Part shown: positions 25,411 through 33,667 of the stretch, piece after piece
How positions within the stretch are numbered: the stretch's first letter is position 1
Layout of the letters: every line of letters begins with the position of its first letter
Assembly: GCA_020054675.1 (NCBI GenBank)
Contig: JAIHAL010000001.1
Location: forward strand, 1-64,000
Origin: Oscillospiraceae bacterium
GTDB lineage: Bacteria > Bacillota > Clostridia > Oscillospirales > Ruminococcaceae
Length of the DNA: 64,000 nt
Reading direction: 5' to 3'
Translations under genes and position numbers: made by a program
The notes under the pieces: model-generated
Told to the model about the DNA's origin: nothing
Seen by the model: only the letters and a program-made list of their open reading frames with translations
Databases searched by the model: none

Positions 25411-26700
25411 GTGGAGGGGCCATTTTTTAATTCCGTCCAGTTGGACAAAGAACGCTGCAAGGGCTGCATAAACTGCATCAAACGATGCCCTACACAGGCA
25501 ATTCGCGTAAGGAACGGCAAGGCTGTAATCACAAAAGAATTTTGCATAGATTGCGGTGAATGCATAAGGATTTGTCCGCACCATGCAAAGCTTGCGGTTT
25601 ATGATTCGCTTGAAGTGATTAAGAATTACGAATATGCGGTTGCGCTTCCTGCGCCGTCGCTTTACGGCCAGTTTAATAATTTGGATGACGTCAATATAGT
25701 TTTAAGGGCGCTTAAAGAAATCGGTTTTGACGATGTTTTTGAAGTCAGCGCCGCCGCTGAGATAGTTTCTGCAACGTCGAGGGAGTATGTCGAGGCGCAT
25801 CCGGAGAAAAAGCCGTTTATTTCATCAGCATGCCCATCCGTTGTAAGGCTTATAAGGGTGAGGTTTCCGAATTTGATTGAGCATCTTTTGCCGATAGCTG
25901 CTCCGGTGGACCTTGCCGCAAAAATTGCAAGGGAAAGAGCAATTGAGAAAACAGGATTGCCGTCTGAAAAAATAGGGATAATTTTCATTTCTCCGTGTCC
26001 GGCAAAGGTTTCGGCGGCAAAATCTCCGCTGGGACTTGATTTTACCAATATTGATGCGGTGGTTGCCATAAAGGATGTTTATCCGGTGCTTTTGAGCCAT
26101 ATGAAAAATGCCGCACAGGGTTATGAAGAACTTTCTTTTTCCGGCAAAATAGGAGTCGGTTGGGGCGGAAGCGGAGGCGAAGCAGGCGGACTTTTGACTG
26201 ACAGCTATCTTGCCGCCGACGGGATTGAAAATGTCATAAGGGTGCTTGAAGATTTGGAGGACCAGAAGTTTTCCTCCCTTGATTTTATTGAGCTTAACGC
26301 TTGCAGCGGCGGATGCGTCGGCGGGGTGCTTACGGTTGAAAATCCGTATGTGGCAAAAGCAAAGCTTAAGAAGTTGAGGAAATATCTTCCTGTTGCAAAA
26401 TTCCATCAGGGGGATACGGAGCTTCATGGCGAATATTGGGACACAAAAATAGAATATCAGCCTGTTTTCAAGCTTGGTTCGGATGTAAAGGAGAGCATTG
26501 CCCTTATGGCAAGGGTTGAGGAGCTTTGCGAAAAATTTCCCGGGCTTGACTGCGGCTCATGCGGCGCCCCTACTTGCAAGGCGCTCGCCGAGGACATAGT
26601 CAGGGGAGTTGCAAGGGAAAGCGATTGCGTGCATCTTTTAAGGCAGTATATTCACAAGCTTTCGGATGAGATTTCAATGCTTGACAATAAAAAAGAATGA
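25411..26700 (+). CDS. H-cluster-like Fe-S protein, putative sensory [FeFe] hydrogenase
   Basis: 429 residues (GTG start, AAAGGAGG upstream). Order: two-cluster ferredoxin (C16, C19, C22, C26; C45, C48, C51, C55), a hydrogenase H-domain (about 70-320) and a C-terminal CxxC-x4-C-x16-C Fe-S domain (C381, C384, C389, C406; PF04060-like). All four H-cluster Cys appear kept: C141, C196, C298, C302. But L1 reads SSACPS, L2 SPCPAK with no Met and no Glu, L3 ELNACSGGC with Asn for Met. Loss of the proton-path Cys and Met/Glu residues is typical of sensory hydrogenases, so this is more likely an H2 or redox sensor than an enzyme. No PAS or kinase domain is fused; neighbours may carry the output. Confidence 0.82.
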   Translation: MEGPFFNSVQLDKERCKGCINCIKRCPTQAIRVRNGKAVITKEFCIDCGECIRICPHHAKLAVYDSLEVIKNYEYAVALPAPSLYGQFNNLDDVNIVLRALKEIGFDDVFEVSAAAEIVSATSREYVEAHPEKKPFISSACPSVVRLIRVRFPNLIEHLLPIAAPVDLAAKIARERAIEKTGLPSEKIGIIFISPCPAKVSAAKSPLGLDFTNIDAVVAIKDVYPVLLSHMKNAAQGYEELSFSGKIGVGWGGSGGEAGGLLTDSYLAADGIENVIRVLEDLEDQKFSSLDFIELNACSGGCVGGVLTVENPYVAKAKLKKLRKYLPVAKFHQGDTELHGEYWDTKIEYQPVFKLGSDVKESIALMARVEELCEKFPGLDCGSCGAPTCKALAEDIVRGVARESDCVHLLRQYIHKLSDEISMLDNKKE

Positions 26701-26713
26701 TGAGGTAAAATTT

Positions 26714-27049
26714 ATGCTTTTAAAGGAATTTTTGGACAAAAAAATATTTGTGGTGCTTAACGAGGGCAAGGATTTGGATAAGGAGCTTACAAAGGTCTTT
26801 TGCTGCGACCTTTTGAGCATAGCCATGTCAAAAGCGCCTTCCGGTTCGGTTTGGGTAACGGTAATGGGGAACGTTAATGCAATAGCTGTCAGCGTTTTGG
26901 CGGAAATTGGGTGCATCATTCTTGCAGAGGATGCAAATCTTGATGAAACGGCGCTTGCCAAAGCAAGGGAGCAGGGAGTGACTGTGCTTAAAAGCAGTTC
27001 GCCTATATTTGATACAGGGCTTATTGCCCATAATCTTTTAAATGGTTAG
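26714..27049 (+). CDS. DRTGG-domain protein, second
   Basis: 111 residues with the same fold as the protein at 24599: LLKEFLDKKIFVVLNEG, a Cys pair in VFCCDLLS, SGSVWVTVMGNVNAIAV, CIILAEDANLDETALAKAREQGVTVLKSS. The two share the N-to-C layout but are diverged. ATG at 26714 follows TGAGGTAA and starts 13 bases after the Fe-S protein; the end overlaps the PHP gene by eight bases, so the operon is tightly coupled. Confidence 0.78.
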   Translation: MLLKEFLDKKIFVVLNEGKDLDKELTKVFCCDLLSIAMSKAPSGSVWVTVMGNVNAIAVSVLAEIGCIILAEDANLDETALAKAREQGVTVLKSSSPIFDTGLIAHNLLNG

Positions 27050-27755
27050 GCTGTCGTACGATTTGCATATGCATTCCTGCCTTTCGCCATGCGGCGATGA
27101 CGAAATGCTCCCGTCAAACATAGCAGGCATGGCATTTGTAAAAGGCCTTGACGTTATTGCGCTGACAGACCATAATTCATGCAAAAATTGCCCTGCCGCG
27201 GAAAAAAGCGCGCAAAGGCATGGAATATCGTTTATTCCCGGGATGGAGCTTTGCACTTCCGAGGAGGTGCACGTGCTCTGCCTTTTTCCGGCATTGGAAA
27301 AGGCAATGGAGTTTGACAGATATGTGGAAAAAGAAATCCCTCCGGTAAAGAACAACGAAAAAATATTCGGGCATCAGCTGATAGTTGATGAAGATGATAA
27401 TGAAAAGGGCAGGGAGCCTTTTTTGCTTATAAATGCCTCAAATATCTCATTTGACGAGGTTTATCCGATTGTCAGTGGTTTTGGCGGGATAATGATACCT
27501 GCACATATAGATAAAAGTTCAAACAGCCTTTTGTCAAACTTGGGATTTATTCCTCCCGACAGCAGATTCAAATGCGCGGAGGTAAGCAATTTTAACAATT
27601 TGAGCAAGCTTTTGGAGAGGCACGAGTATTTGAGGAACTGCAAAATAATTTCAAATTCGGACGCGCATTTTCTTGGCGATATAAATGAGCCTGTAAATTT
27701 TATTGAAGCACGCTCAAAAAAGCCTGAAGATATTTTGGATGCGCTTTTAAATTAA
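27042..27755 (+). CDS. PHP-domain phosphoesterase
   Basis: 237 residues with the PHP fold: LHMHSCLSPCG (H-x-H), the DHNS motif in ALTDHNSCKN, MELCTSEEVHVLCL, IPAHIDKS and SDAHFLGD, giving the usual trinuclear metal set. PHP proteins cleave phosphoesters, including nucleotide second messengers, nucleoside 3',5'-bisphosphates and histidinol phosphate. Length and ISFIPGMELC resemble the YciV/TrpH-like branch. It is the last gene of the operon; a signal-breaking role is inference. ATG at 27042 overlaps the upstream gene. Confidence 0.85.
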   Translation: MVRLSYDLHMHSCLSPCGDDEMLPSNIAGMAFVKGLDVIALTDHNSCKNCPAAEKSAQRHGISFIPGMELCTSEEVHVLCLFPALEKAMEFDRYVEKEIPPVKNNEKIFGHQLIVDEDDNEKGREPFLLINASNISFDEVYPIVSGFGGIMIPAHIDKSSNSLLSNLGFIPPDSRFKCAEVSNFNNLSKLLERHEYLRNCKIISNSDAHFLGDINEPVNFIEARSKKPEDILDALLN

Positions 27756-27788
27756 AATCCGCCGTGCAAATTATACGGCGGATTTTTT
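27756..27788 (+). terminator. Terminator of the regulator operon (bidirectional)
   Basis: AATCCGCCGT (27756-27765) pairs with ACGGCGGATT (27775-27784), followed by six Ts. It also serves the convergent flippase gene. Confidence 0.85.
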
Positions 27789-27789
27789 G

Positions 27790-29301
27790 TTATGCCTTGA
27801 ATTTTACCGGAGCAAATTTTTCAATGAAGGTTTGCATGGATATAAAAAGTATTGAAAGCAGGAGTATGTAGATTGCGGTATAGAAAAAATCGTTTTGCAG
27901 ACTTAAAAAATATATTGCGAGATTTGAAAACTGCCAGCTTGCGGCGCCGCATAAAACCGGGATGAGTATAAATCCGCAAAAGTCGAATTTAAGCCCTGTT
28001 GCCTTGGTTACAGCTATGATTCTGACTAAATTGCATATTATGTTGCTTGCAAAATATGAAATTATTATTCCGTTGAATCCGAAAATGGGAACAAATACTG
28101 CAACTGCGGTTATTCTTATGATGTACTCCACAGCAGAGTTTACGGTTGAAAAATTTTGCATTCCAATGCCTTTTAAAATGCTTTCAAATATCATTTCCAT
28201 GTAAATAAACGGGATTACCAAGCACATGATTTTTAAGGTATTGCCTGCAAGAGGGTCGTCGCAGGCAAGATTTCCTATCCGTTCGCCGCAGGCAAAAAGA
28301 GCAAAGGCAACAAGTATTGCCCAAGAAAAGCTTTTTTGGAGGGCATTTTTTGCAAGGCTTTGGATTTTGTCCCTGTTGTGTGCGGAGTTATGCCTTGCAA
28401 TTTCAGGGACCAGAATGCAGGAAAGGCTTTGCAGAAGAACCGAAGGGAAGAATATTACAGGAAATATTATTCCCTCTAAGATGCCGTATTCGGCAAGCGC
28501 CGTTTCGGCCGAACCGTTGTAATTTTTCAGCGCAAGCGGAACGATGGCTTCATTTGTGCTGCTTAAAACTACAAAAATATAAGCATTGAGCACAATCGGC
28601 AAAATTGCTTTTAGGTATTTTGGAAAAGACGCTATGCTTGCCCTATTTTGGCATGGACTTGATTTTATGTAAATTAAAAATGAAATGCAAAGGTATGAGC
28701 AGCTTATTATTTCGCCGATTACAATGCTTGCGGCAATTGCGTTTAAAATATCAGTTTTGTGATTTGGTATCAAAAATTCAGCGCATAGAAAAATCACAAG
28801 CGCTTTTGCGGAAAATTCCATCAAGTCAGATATGCAAGGCTTTTTTACCATTCTTTTGGCATGGAAAAAGCCTTTGAGACAGGAGCCTGCCGTTGCTATC
28901 GGCAGGGAAATTGCCATAAGCCTTATTGCGGCGGCGGATGGTTCGCCATCAAGGTATTTTGCTCCTATTTTTGAGGCAAAGGCAAAAATTGAAATTGCAA
29001 AAGTAAAACTGAGGCCTAAACCGAATCGGAGGGAATACAGGGCTATTTTGTTTGGATTTCCGCTTTTTTTGCCTATTTCTTCCGAAACGAAGCGGCTTGT
29101 TGCCGTAAAGACATTTCCGTTTGAAAGCGTTATTATGAATGCGTAAAAAGAATAGATGAGCGAGGCAATCCCCATGGCTTGGGAACCAAGCTTTTTTGTT
29201 ATAAAAATATTCAGCAGCAGCGACATTGCTTGAAGGAAGATTGAAACAGCAGTAAGCGTAACGGTATCCTTTTTTATGCTGGAATTATTTTTTAAATCCA
29301 T
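27790..29301 (-). CDS. SpoVB-like polysaccharide/lipid flippase (MOP superfamily)
   Basis: 503 residues with about 12-14 hydrophobic helices. The opening KKDTVTLTAVSIFLQAMSLLLNIFITKKLG with GIASLIYSFYAF is typical of SpoVB/polysaccharide-biosynthesis proteins (PF01943 plus PF14667 C-terminal domain). Family members move lipid-linked sugar precursors across the membrane, for the spore cortex in SpoVB. Whether this is SpoVB itself or a paralogue cannot be told; the divergent murD gene suggests a wall-related role. GGGGAG precedes the ATG. Confidence 0.85.
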   Translation of the reverse strand: MDLKNNSSIKKDTVTLTAVSIFLQAMSLLLNIFITKKLGSQAMGIASLIYSFYAFIITLSNGNVFTATSRFVSEEIGKKSGNPNKIALYSLRFGLGLSFTFAISIFAFASKIGAKYLDGEPSAAAIRLMAISLPIATAGSCLKGFFHAKRMVKKPCISDLMEFSAKALVIFLCAEFLIPNHKTDILNAIAASIVIGEIISCSYLCISFLIYIKSSPCQNRASIASFPKYLKAILPIVLNAYIFVVLSSTNEAIVPLALKNYNGSAETALAEYGILEGIIFPVIFFPSVLLQSLSCILVPEIARHNSAHNRDKIQSLAKNALQKSFSWAILVAFALFACGERIGNLACDDPLAGNTLKIMCLVIPFIYMEMIFESILKGIGMQNFSTVNSAVEYIIRITAVAVFVPIFGFNGIIISYFASNIICNLVRIIAVTKATGLKFDFCGFILIPVLCGAASWQFSNLAIYFLSLQNDFFYTAIYILLLSILFISMQTFIEKFAPVKFKA

Positions 29302-29413
29302 GAAAACTCCCCTTTAAATTGACTGCTAAATTTTATGTTTTAATGCGGCGGCATATGTTTTTATTCTTTGTGCAATTTTTTGTGAAATAATTTTTGCCTA
29401 AGAGCTTTTAAGG

Positions 29414-29442
29414 TTGCTATTTTTCAAAATAATGTATATAAT
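29414..29442 (+). promoter_or_regulatory. SigA-type promoter of murD
   Basis: TTGCTA (29414-29419), 17-bp spacer, TATAAT (29437-29442). Confidence 0.65.
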
Positions 29443-29481
29443 TATGTATAAAGATTTCAAATGAATAAAGGAGTCCTTTTA

Positions 29482-30873
29482 ATGACCAAAGCGGAGCGCT
29501 TTTTTAAAGAAATAAAAAACAAAAAGGTTTTTTTTATCGGAACAGGGGTATCACATAACGACCTGATAAGGCTTTTTTTAAAAAAATCTATTCCGGTTAC
29601 GGTTTGCGATAAAAAAACAAAGGAACAGCTTGGCGAAATTTACGATGAATTTTTAAGTCTTGGCGCAAATTTTTCGCTTGGCGAAAATTATCTTGATAAA
29701 ATTAACGAGGCGGATGTTATTTTCCGCACTCCGGGGATGTATTTCAATCACCCTGCACTCAAAAAGGCAATGTCGCTTGGAATTTCAGTAACGTCTGAAA
29801 TGGAGGTTTTCTTTGACCTTTGCCCGTGCAAGATTTATGCCGTTACCGGTTCGGATGGGAAAACCACCACTACAACGCTTATAAGCGAGTTTCTTTCGGC
29901 GCAGGGCAGGACCGTTCATAAGGGGGGCAATATAGGAAAAGCATTGCTTCCTGAAATAGAAAATATCTGCGAGGATGATGCCGCCGTTGTTGAGCTTTCA
30001 AGCTTCCAGCTCATATCAATGCGCAAATCTCCCGATATTGCAGTAATTACCAATATAACTCCAAACCATTTGGATGTTCACGGAACAATGGAAGAGTATA
30101 TTGACAGCAAGAAAAATATAATCCTTCATCAAAATGCTTTTTCAAAAACAGTCCTTAATATGGATAACGAAACGGCAGATTCCCTTTCGGCTTTTGTAAG
30201 AGGAAAGCTTTTGAAGTTTTCAAGGAAAGGCATTCCCGAATGCGGGGCCTTTTTGCGTGAAGACGGAAAGGTTTGCTTTAATAATTTTGGTGAAGTAATA
30301 GAAATAATGGATAAGGAAGACATAAGGATTCCCGGAATGCACAATGTGGAAAATTATCTTGCGGCTATTTCCGCCGTTTGGGGCGAGGTTTCGATTGAAA
30401 ACATTGTAAAGGTTGCAAAGGAATTTGGCGGCGTTGAGCATAGGATTGAATTCGTAAGGGAACTTGACGGCGTAAAGTACTACAATGACAGCATTGCAAC
30501 AAGCCCGACGCGTGCAATTGCGGGACTTTATTCGTTTAATCAAAAACTTATTGTAATCGCGGGCGGATATGATAAAAAAATTCCTTTTGAGCCGATAGCA
30601 AAGCCATTTAACGAAAGGGTAAAAGTTCTTGTGCTTCTTGGCGCAACTGCGGATAAAATTGAAAAGGCTGTTACGGAATATGAAGGATATGATAAGAACA
30701 GCATTAAAATAATCCGCGCCAAAACTCTTGAAGAAGCTGTTGAGGCCGCAAGGAAAGAGGCGCAAAAGGGCGATGTCATAACACTTTCCCCTGCCTGCGC
30801 AAGCTTTGATATGTATCCGAATTTTGAGGCAAGGGGACGCCATTTTAAAGAAATAATAAACAATTTGAAATAA
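29482..30873 (+). CDS. murD: UDP-N-acetylmuramoylalanine-D-glutamate ligase
   Basis: 463 residues. MurD adds D-Glu to UDP-MurNAc-L-Ala in the cytosol (EC 6.3.2.9). N-terminal Rossmann-like domain (VFFIGTGVSHNDLIRLFL), central ATPase P-loop GSDGKTTTTTL, ELSSFQL, ITNITPNHLDVH, then C-terminal YYNDSIATSPTRA and VIAGGYDKKI. ATG at 29482 follows AAAGGAG (29467-29473); the ATG at 29461 overlaps that ribosome site and is rejected. The gene lies outside a dcw cluster, beside a SpoVB-like flippase. Confidence 0.94.
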   Translation: MTKAERFFKEIKNKKVFFIGTGVSHNDLIRLFLKKSIPVTVCDKKTKEQLGEIYDEFLSLGANFSLGENYLDKINEADVIFRTPGMYFNHPALKKAMSLGISVTSEMEVFFDLCPCKIYAVTGSDGKTTTTTLISEFLSAQGRTVHKGGNIGKALLPEIENICEDDAAVVELSSFQLISMRKSPDIAVITNITPNHLDVHGTMEEYIDSKKNIILHQNAFSKTVLNMDNETADSLSAFVRGKLLKFSRKGIPECGAFLREDGKVCFNNFGEVIEIMDKEDIRIPGMHNVENYLAAISAVWGEVSIENIVKVAKEFGGVEHRIEFVRELDGVKYYNDSIATSPTRAIAGLYSFNQKLIVIAGGYDKKIPFEPIAKPFNERVKVLVLLGATADKIEKAVTEYEGYDKNSIKIIRAKTLEEAVEAARKEAQKGDVITLSPACASFDMYPNFEARGRHFKEIINNLK

Positions 30874-30890
30874 ACGGAGGATAAAAACTA

Positions 30891-31907
30891 ATGGACATAG
30901 CAAATGCAATAAAATTGCTTTCGGATGAAACAGGGGTTTCGGGTGAAGAGAGCAAAGCGGCAAAGCTTGCCGCTTCAATGTTGAAGGAATACACCAATGA
31001 CGTTTGCATTAAAAACGGAAATGTGATAGGAAAACTTGGAAAACATGATGGAAATTCGGTAAAGCTGGTACTTGATGCTCATATAGACCAGGTGGGGCTT
31101 ATTGTGACATATGTTGATGAAAACGGATTTATAAAGGCTTCAAATTGCGGCGGAATTGACAGAAGGCTCCTTCCGGCGCAACAGGTGGTAATCCATGGCA
31201 AAAAGGATATATACGGGATTGTTATTTCTATTCCTCCGCATTTGTCCGGCGGAAAGGAAAAGGAAGTCCCTGAAATATCGGAACTTTGCATTGATGCCGG
31301 CATGGGCCGTGAGGAGCTTTTGGAAATCGTTCAGCTGGGGGATAAAATTACCTTTGATGTAAAATGCGGTGAGCTTTTAGGTAGAAGGATTGCCGGCAGA
31401 GCGCTTGATGACCGTGCTGGAATTGTTGCAATACTCTATGCGCTTGATTTGCTTAAAAATGAGGAGATAAATTGTGCGCTGACCGTTTTGTTTTCCGTGC
31501 AGGAGGAAATAGGCGAGAGGGGCGCGAAAATTGCCGCATACGATATAAATGCTGATATTGCCATTGCCGTTGACGTGGGATTTGGCTATGCCGAGGGTGA
31601 AAAGGAAGAAAAATGCGGAAAACTTGGCAACGGAGGCATGATAGGCATTTCTCCGAGCCTTGATAAAAAGCTTGCGCTTGAACTTATTGATATTGCAAAG
31701 GAAATGAATATTCCTTTCCAACATGAAATCATGCCGGGACTTACTTCCACGAATGCCGACCAATTTTCCGTTTCGGGTTCCGGAGCAAGGGCGGTTACGC
31801 TTTCGGTACCGCTTAGGTATATGCATACGCCTGTGGAAGTGGTTGACTTGTCGGATGTTGAAAATGTCGGAAAACTGCTTGCTGAATACATTAGGAGGAC
31901 TAAATAA
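30891..31907 (+). CDS. M42-family metallopeptidase, first copy
   Basis: 338 residues of the dinuclear aminopeptidase family M42 (PF05343; FrvX/PepA/TET-like): DAHIDQVGLIV (metal His/Asp), GRALDDRAGI (bridging Asp), VQEEIGERGAK (catalytic Glu and metal Glu), AVDVGFGYA and RYMHTPVEVV (final His). These cytosolic, often dodecameric enzymes trim short peptides. CGGAGG precedes the ATG. The second, diverged copy starts one base after its stop, a tandem duplication that may form a hetero-oligomer. Confidence 0.92.
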   Translation: MDIANAIKLLSDETGVSGEESKAAKLAASMLKEYTNDVCIKNGNVIGKLGKHDGNSVKLVLDAHIDQVGLIVTYVDENGFIKASNCGGIDRRLLPAQQVVIHGKKDIYGIVISIPPHLSGGKEKEVPEISELCIDAGMGREELLEIVQLGDKITFDVKCGELLGRRIAGRALDDRAGIVAILYALDLLKNEEINCALTVLFSVQEEIGERGAKIAAYDINADIAIAVDVGFGYAEGEKEEKCGKLGNGGMIGISPSLDKKLALELIDIAKEMNIPFQHEIMPGLTSTNADQFSVSGSGARAVTLSVPLRYMHTPVEVVDLSDVENVGKLLAEYIRRTK

Positions 31908-32921
31908 ATGCTGCTTGAAGAACTTTGCCTTTTAAATGGAATATCCGGAGATGAGAGAGAAGTAAGGGATTTTATAATATCACAAATAAAGGGTTTCTGC
32001 GATTATAGTGTGGATGCCCTTGGCAACCTTATTGCTCATAAAAAAGGGAAAAAGACTGCTTCCAAAAAGCTTATGCTTTGCGCTCATATGGATGAGGTGG
32101 GATTTATAGTTACCTCGATAAAATCCGATGGTAGCATTAAGTTTGCACCTGTTGGCGGAGTAGATTCCGCCGTTTGCCTTGGCAGGGAGGTTTTTATAGG
32201 GAAAAACAAATTGCCCGGAGTTATAGGCGGAAAGGCTGTTCATAACCTTTCCGACGATGAAAAGAAAAAATTTCCTGAAATTTCATCGCTTTATATAGAT
32301 ATAGGGGCTTCTTCAAAAGAAGAGGCTGAAAAATTTGTTGCCTTGGGGGACAGCATTTGCTTTAAATCGGATTTTATTTCTTTCGGCAGCGGAATGCTGA
32401 AAGGCAAGGCTATTGACGACAGGGCCGGCTGCGCAATGCTTATAGAGCTTATAAAAGAGGAATGGGAATATGATACGTTCTTCGTATTTACCGTTCAGGA
32501 AGAAATAGGAACCAGAGGCGCAAAAACGGCCTCAAATATTGTAAAACCGGATTTTGCAATAGTGCTTGAAACTACAACGGCTTCGGACATTCCCGGCGCG
32601 GAGGATGAAAAACGCGTCTGCGAGCTTGGCAAAGGCGCAGTGGTTTCGTATATGGACCGTTCCACTATATATGATAAAGAGCTTTATAAGCTTGCATTTG
32701 AAATCGCGCGTGAAAAAAATATTCCCGTTCAAACCAAAACCATGGTTGCGGGAGGAAATGACAGCGGGGCGATACATGTTTCCGGTTCGGGGGTAAGAAC
32801 CGTTGCAATTTCCGTTCCGTGCAGGTACCTGCATTCGCCGTCATGCGTTGTAAAGGAAAGCGATATTTTGGCATGCAAGGAACTTGCAAGGAATTTGTCG
32901 GCGGCAATTTTTAAATTATGA
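31908..32921 (+). CDS. M42-family metallopeptidase, second copy
   Basis: 337 residues with the same M42 motifs: CAHMDEVGFIV, GKAIDDRAGC, VQEEIGTRGAK, VLETTTASDIPG and RYLHSPSCVV. It is directly joined to the first copy (TAAATG) and clearly paralogous. The substrate pocket residues differ, so different specificity is likely but not provable here. Confidence 0.92.
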   Translation: MLLEELCLLNGISGDEREVRDFIISQIKGFCDYSVDALGNLIAHKKGKKTASKKLMLCAHMDEVGFIVTSIKSDGSIKFAPVGGVDSAVCLGREVFIGKNKLPGVIGGKAVHNLSDDEKKKFPEISSLYIDIGASSKEEAEKFVALGDSICFKSDFISFGSGMLKGKAIDDRAGCAMLIELIKEEWEYDTFFVFTVQEEIGTRGAKTASNIVKPDFAIVLETTTASDIPGAEDEKRVCELGKGAVVSYMDRSTIYDKELYKLAFEIAREKNIPVQTKTMVAGGNDSGAIHVSGSGVRTVAISVPCRYLHSPSCVVKESDILACKELARNLSAAIFKL

Positions 32922-33649
32922 TAAAACAAATTGGTGAAAACTTTGATTTAAATAAAATTCCAAACGGACATTATGGCCGCAGGATTAAAGCTTGGTTTTC
33001 GGCTTACGGCTTAAAATATGATTTTTGCCGGTTTTATGAAATAAGACAGGAATCTGCATTTGGCTATGCGGCAATTTTAAATTCATCCGCTGTTATTGCC
33101 GTTGAGGGGAATGGCTTTGATGCGGAGGAATTTGAATTTTTCGTAATGTCTGGCGGAGCGCAGAGCGTTGAAATGCCGAGGATTTTGGCTGAAAGACTTA
33201 AAGTGCCCGGATACCGCCCCATTGAGCGAATATTTTTTTATTTTGCTCCGGGGGAGTATCCAAAGGATATGGCTGTTGAAAAAAATCCAAGGCTGGACGA
33301 GGTTTTTAATATTTTAAAACAAGGCTTTCCGATTGAAGATAATTATGCGCTTTGGCTGACGGAAACTTCGCATAGGATAAGGCATGGGATAAGCAGGATT
33401 TATCTCTATAAAGATACCACAGCCGAACTTTGCTTTAAGGTGGATGGATATGCCTTTTTCGGACAAATTGCAACATCTTTGCAAAGCAGGGGGAAAGGTC
33501 AGGCAAGGGAATTGCTTTATTGGCTTGAAAACAGGATGTCGGCCTTGGGAATAAAGCCTTATCTTTGCGCAAAACCGGAAAGAGAGAGCTTTTATAGGTC
33601 ATTGGGCTTTTGCGAATTTGACAGGGATATTGTTTTGGAGCATATTTAA
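32918..33649 (+). CDS. GNAT-family N-acetyltransferase
   Basis: 243 residues. The C-terminal part has the GNAT core: ISRIYLYKDTTAEL, YAFFGQIATSLQSRGKGQARELLYWLENRM (acetyl-CoA-binding R-x-x-G-x-A loop) and KPERESFYRSLGFCEFDR. The first 140 residues are a diverged GNAT-like or adaptor half. Substrate unknown. ATG overlaps the preceding stop (TTATGATAA) by four bases, so it is coupled to the peptidase genes. Confidence 0.8.
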   Translation: MIKQIGENFDLNKIPNGHYGRRIKAWFSAYGLKYDFCRFYEIRQESAFGYAAILNSSAVIAVEGNGFDAEEFEFFVMSGGAQSVEMPRILAERLKVPGYRPIERIFFYFAPGEYPKDMAVEKNPRLDEVFNILKQGFPIEDNYALWLTETSHRIRHGISRIYLYKDTTAELCFKVDGYAFFGQIATSLQSRGKGQARELLYWLENRMSALGIKPYLCAKPERESFYRSLGFCEFDRDIVLEHI

Positions 33650-33667
33650 AAGAAAGGATTTTTAAAA

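Noticed and set aside
30220-30978. 252-codon minus-strand ORF antisense to murD
   Set aside because: Opposite strand encodes all MurD motifs; the antisense product is rich in Phe/Tyr/Asn with no domain.
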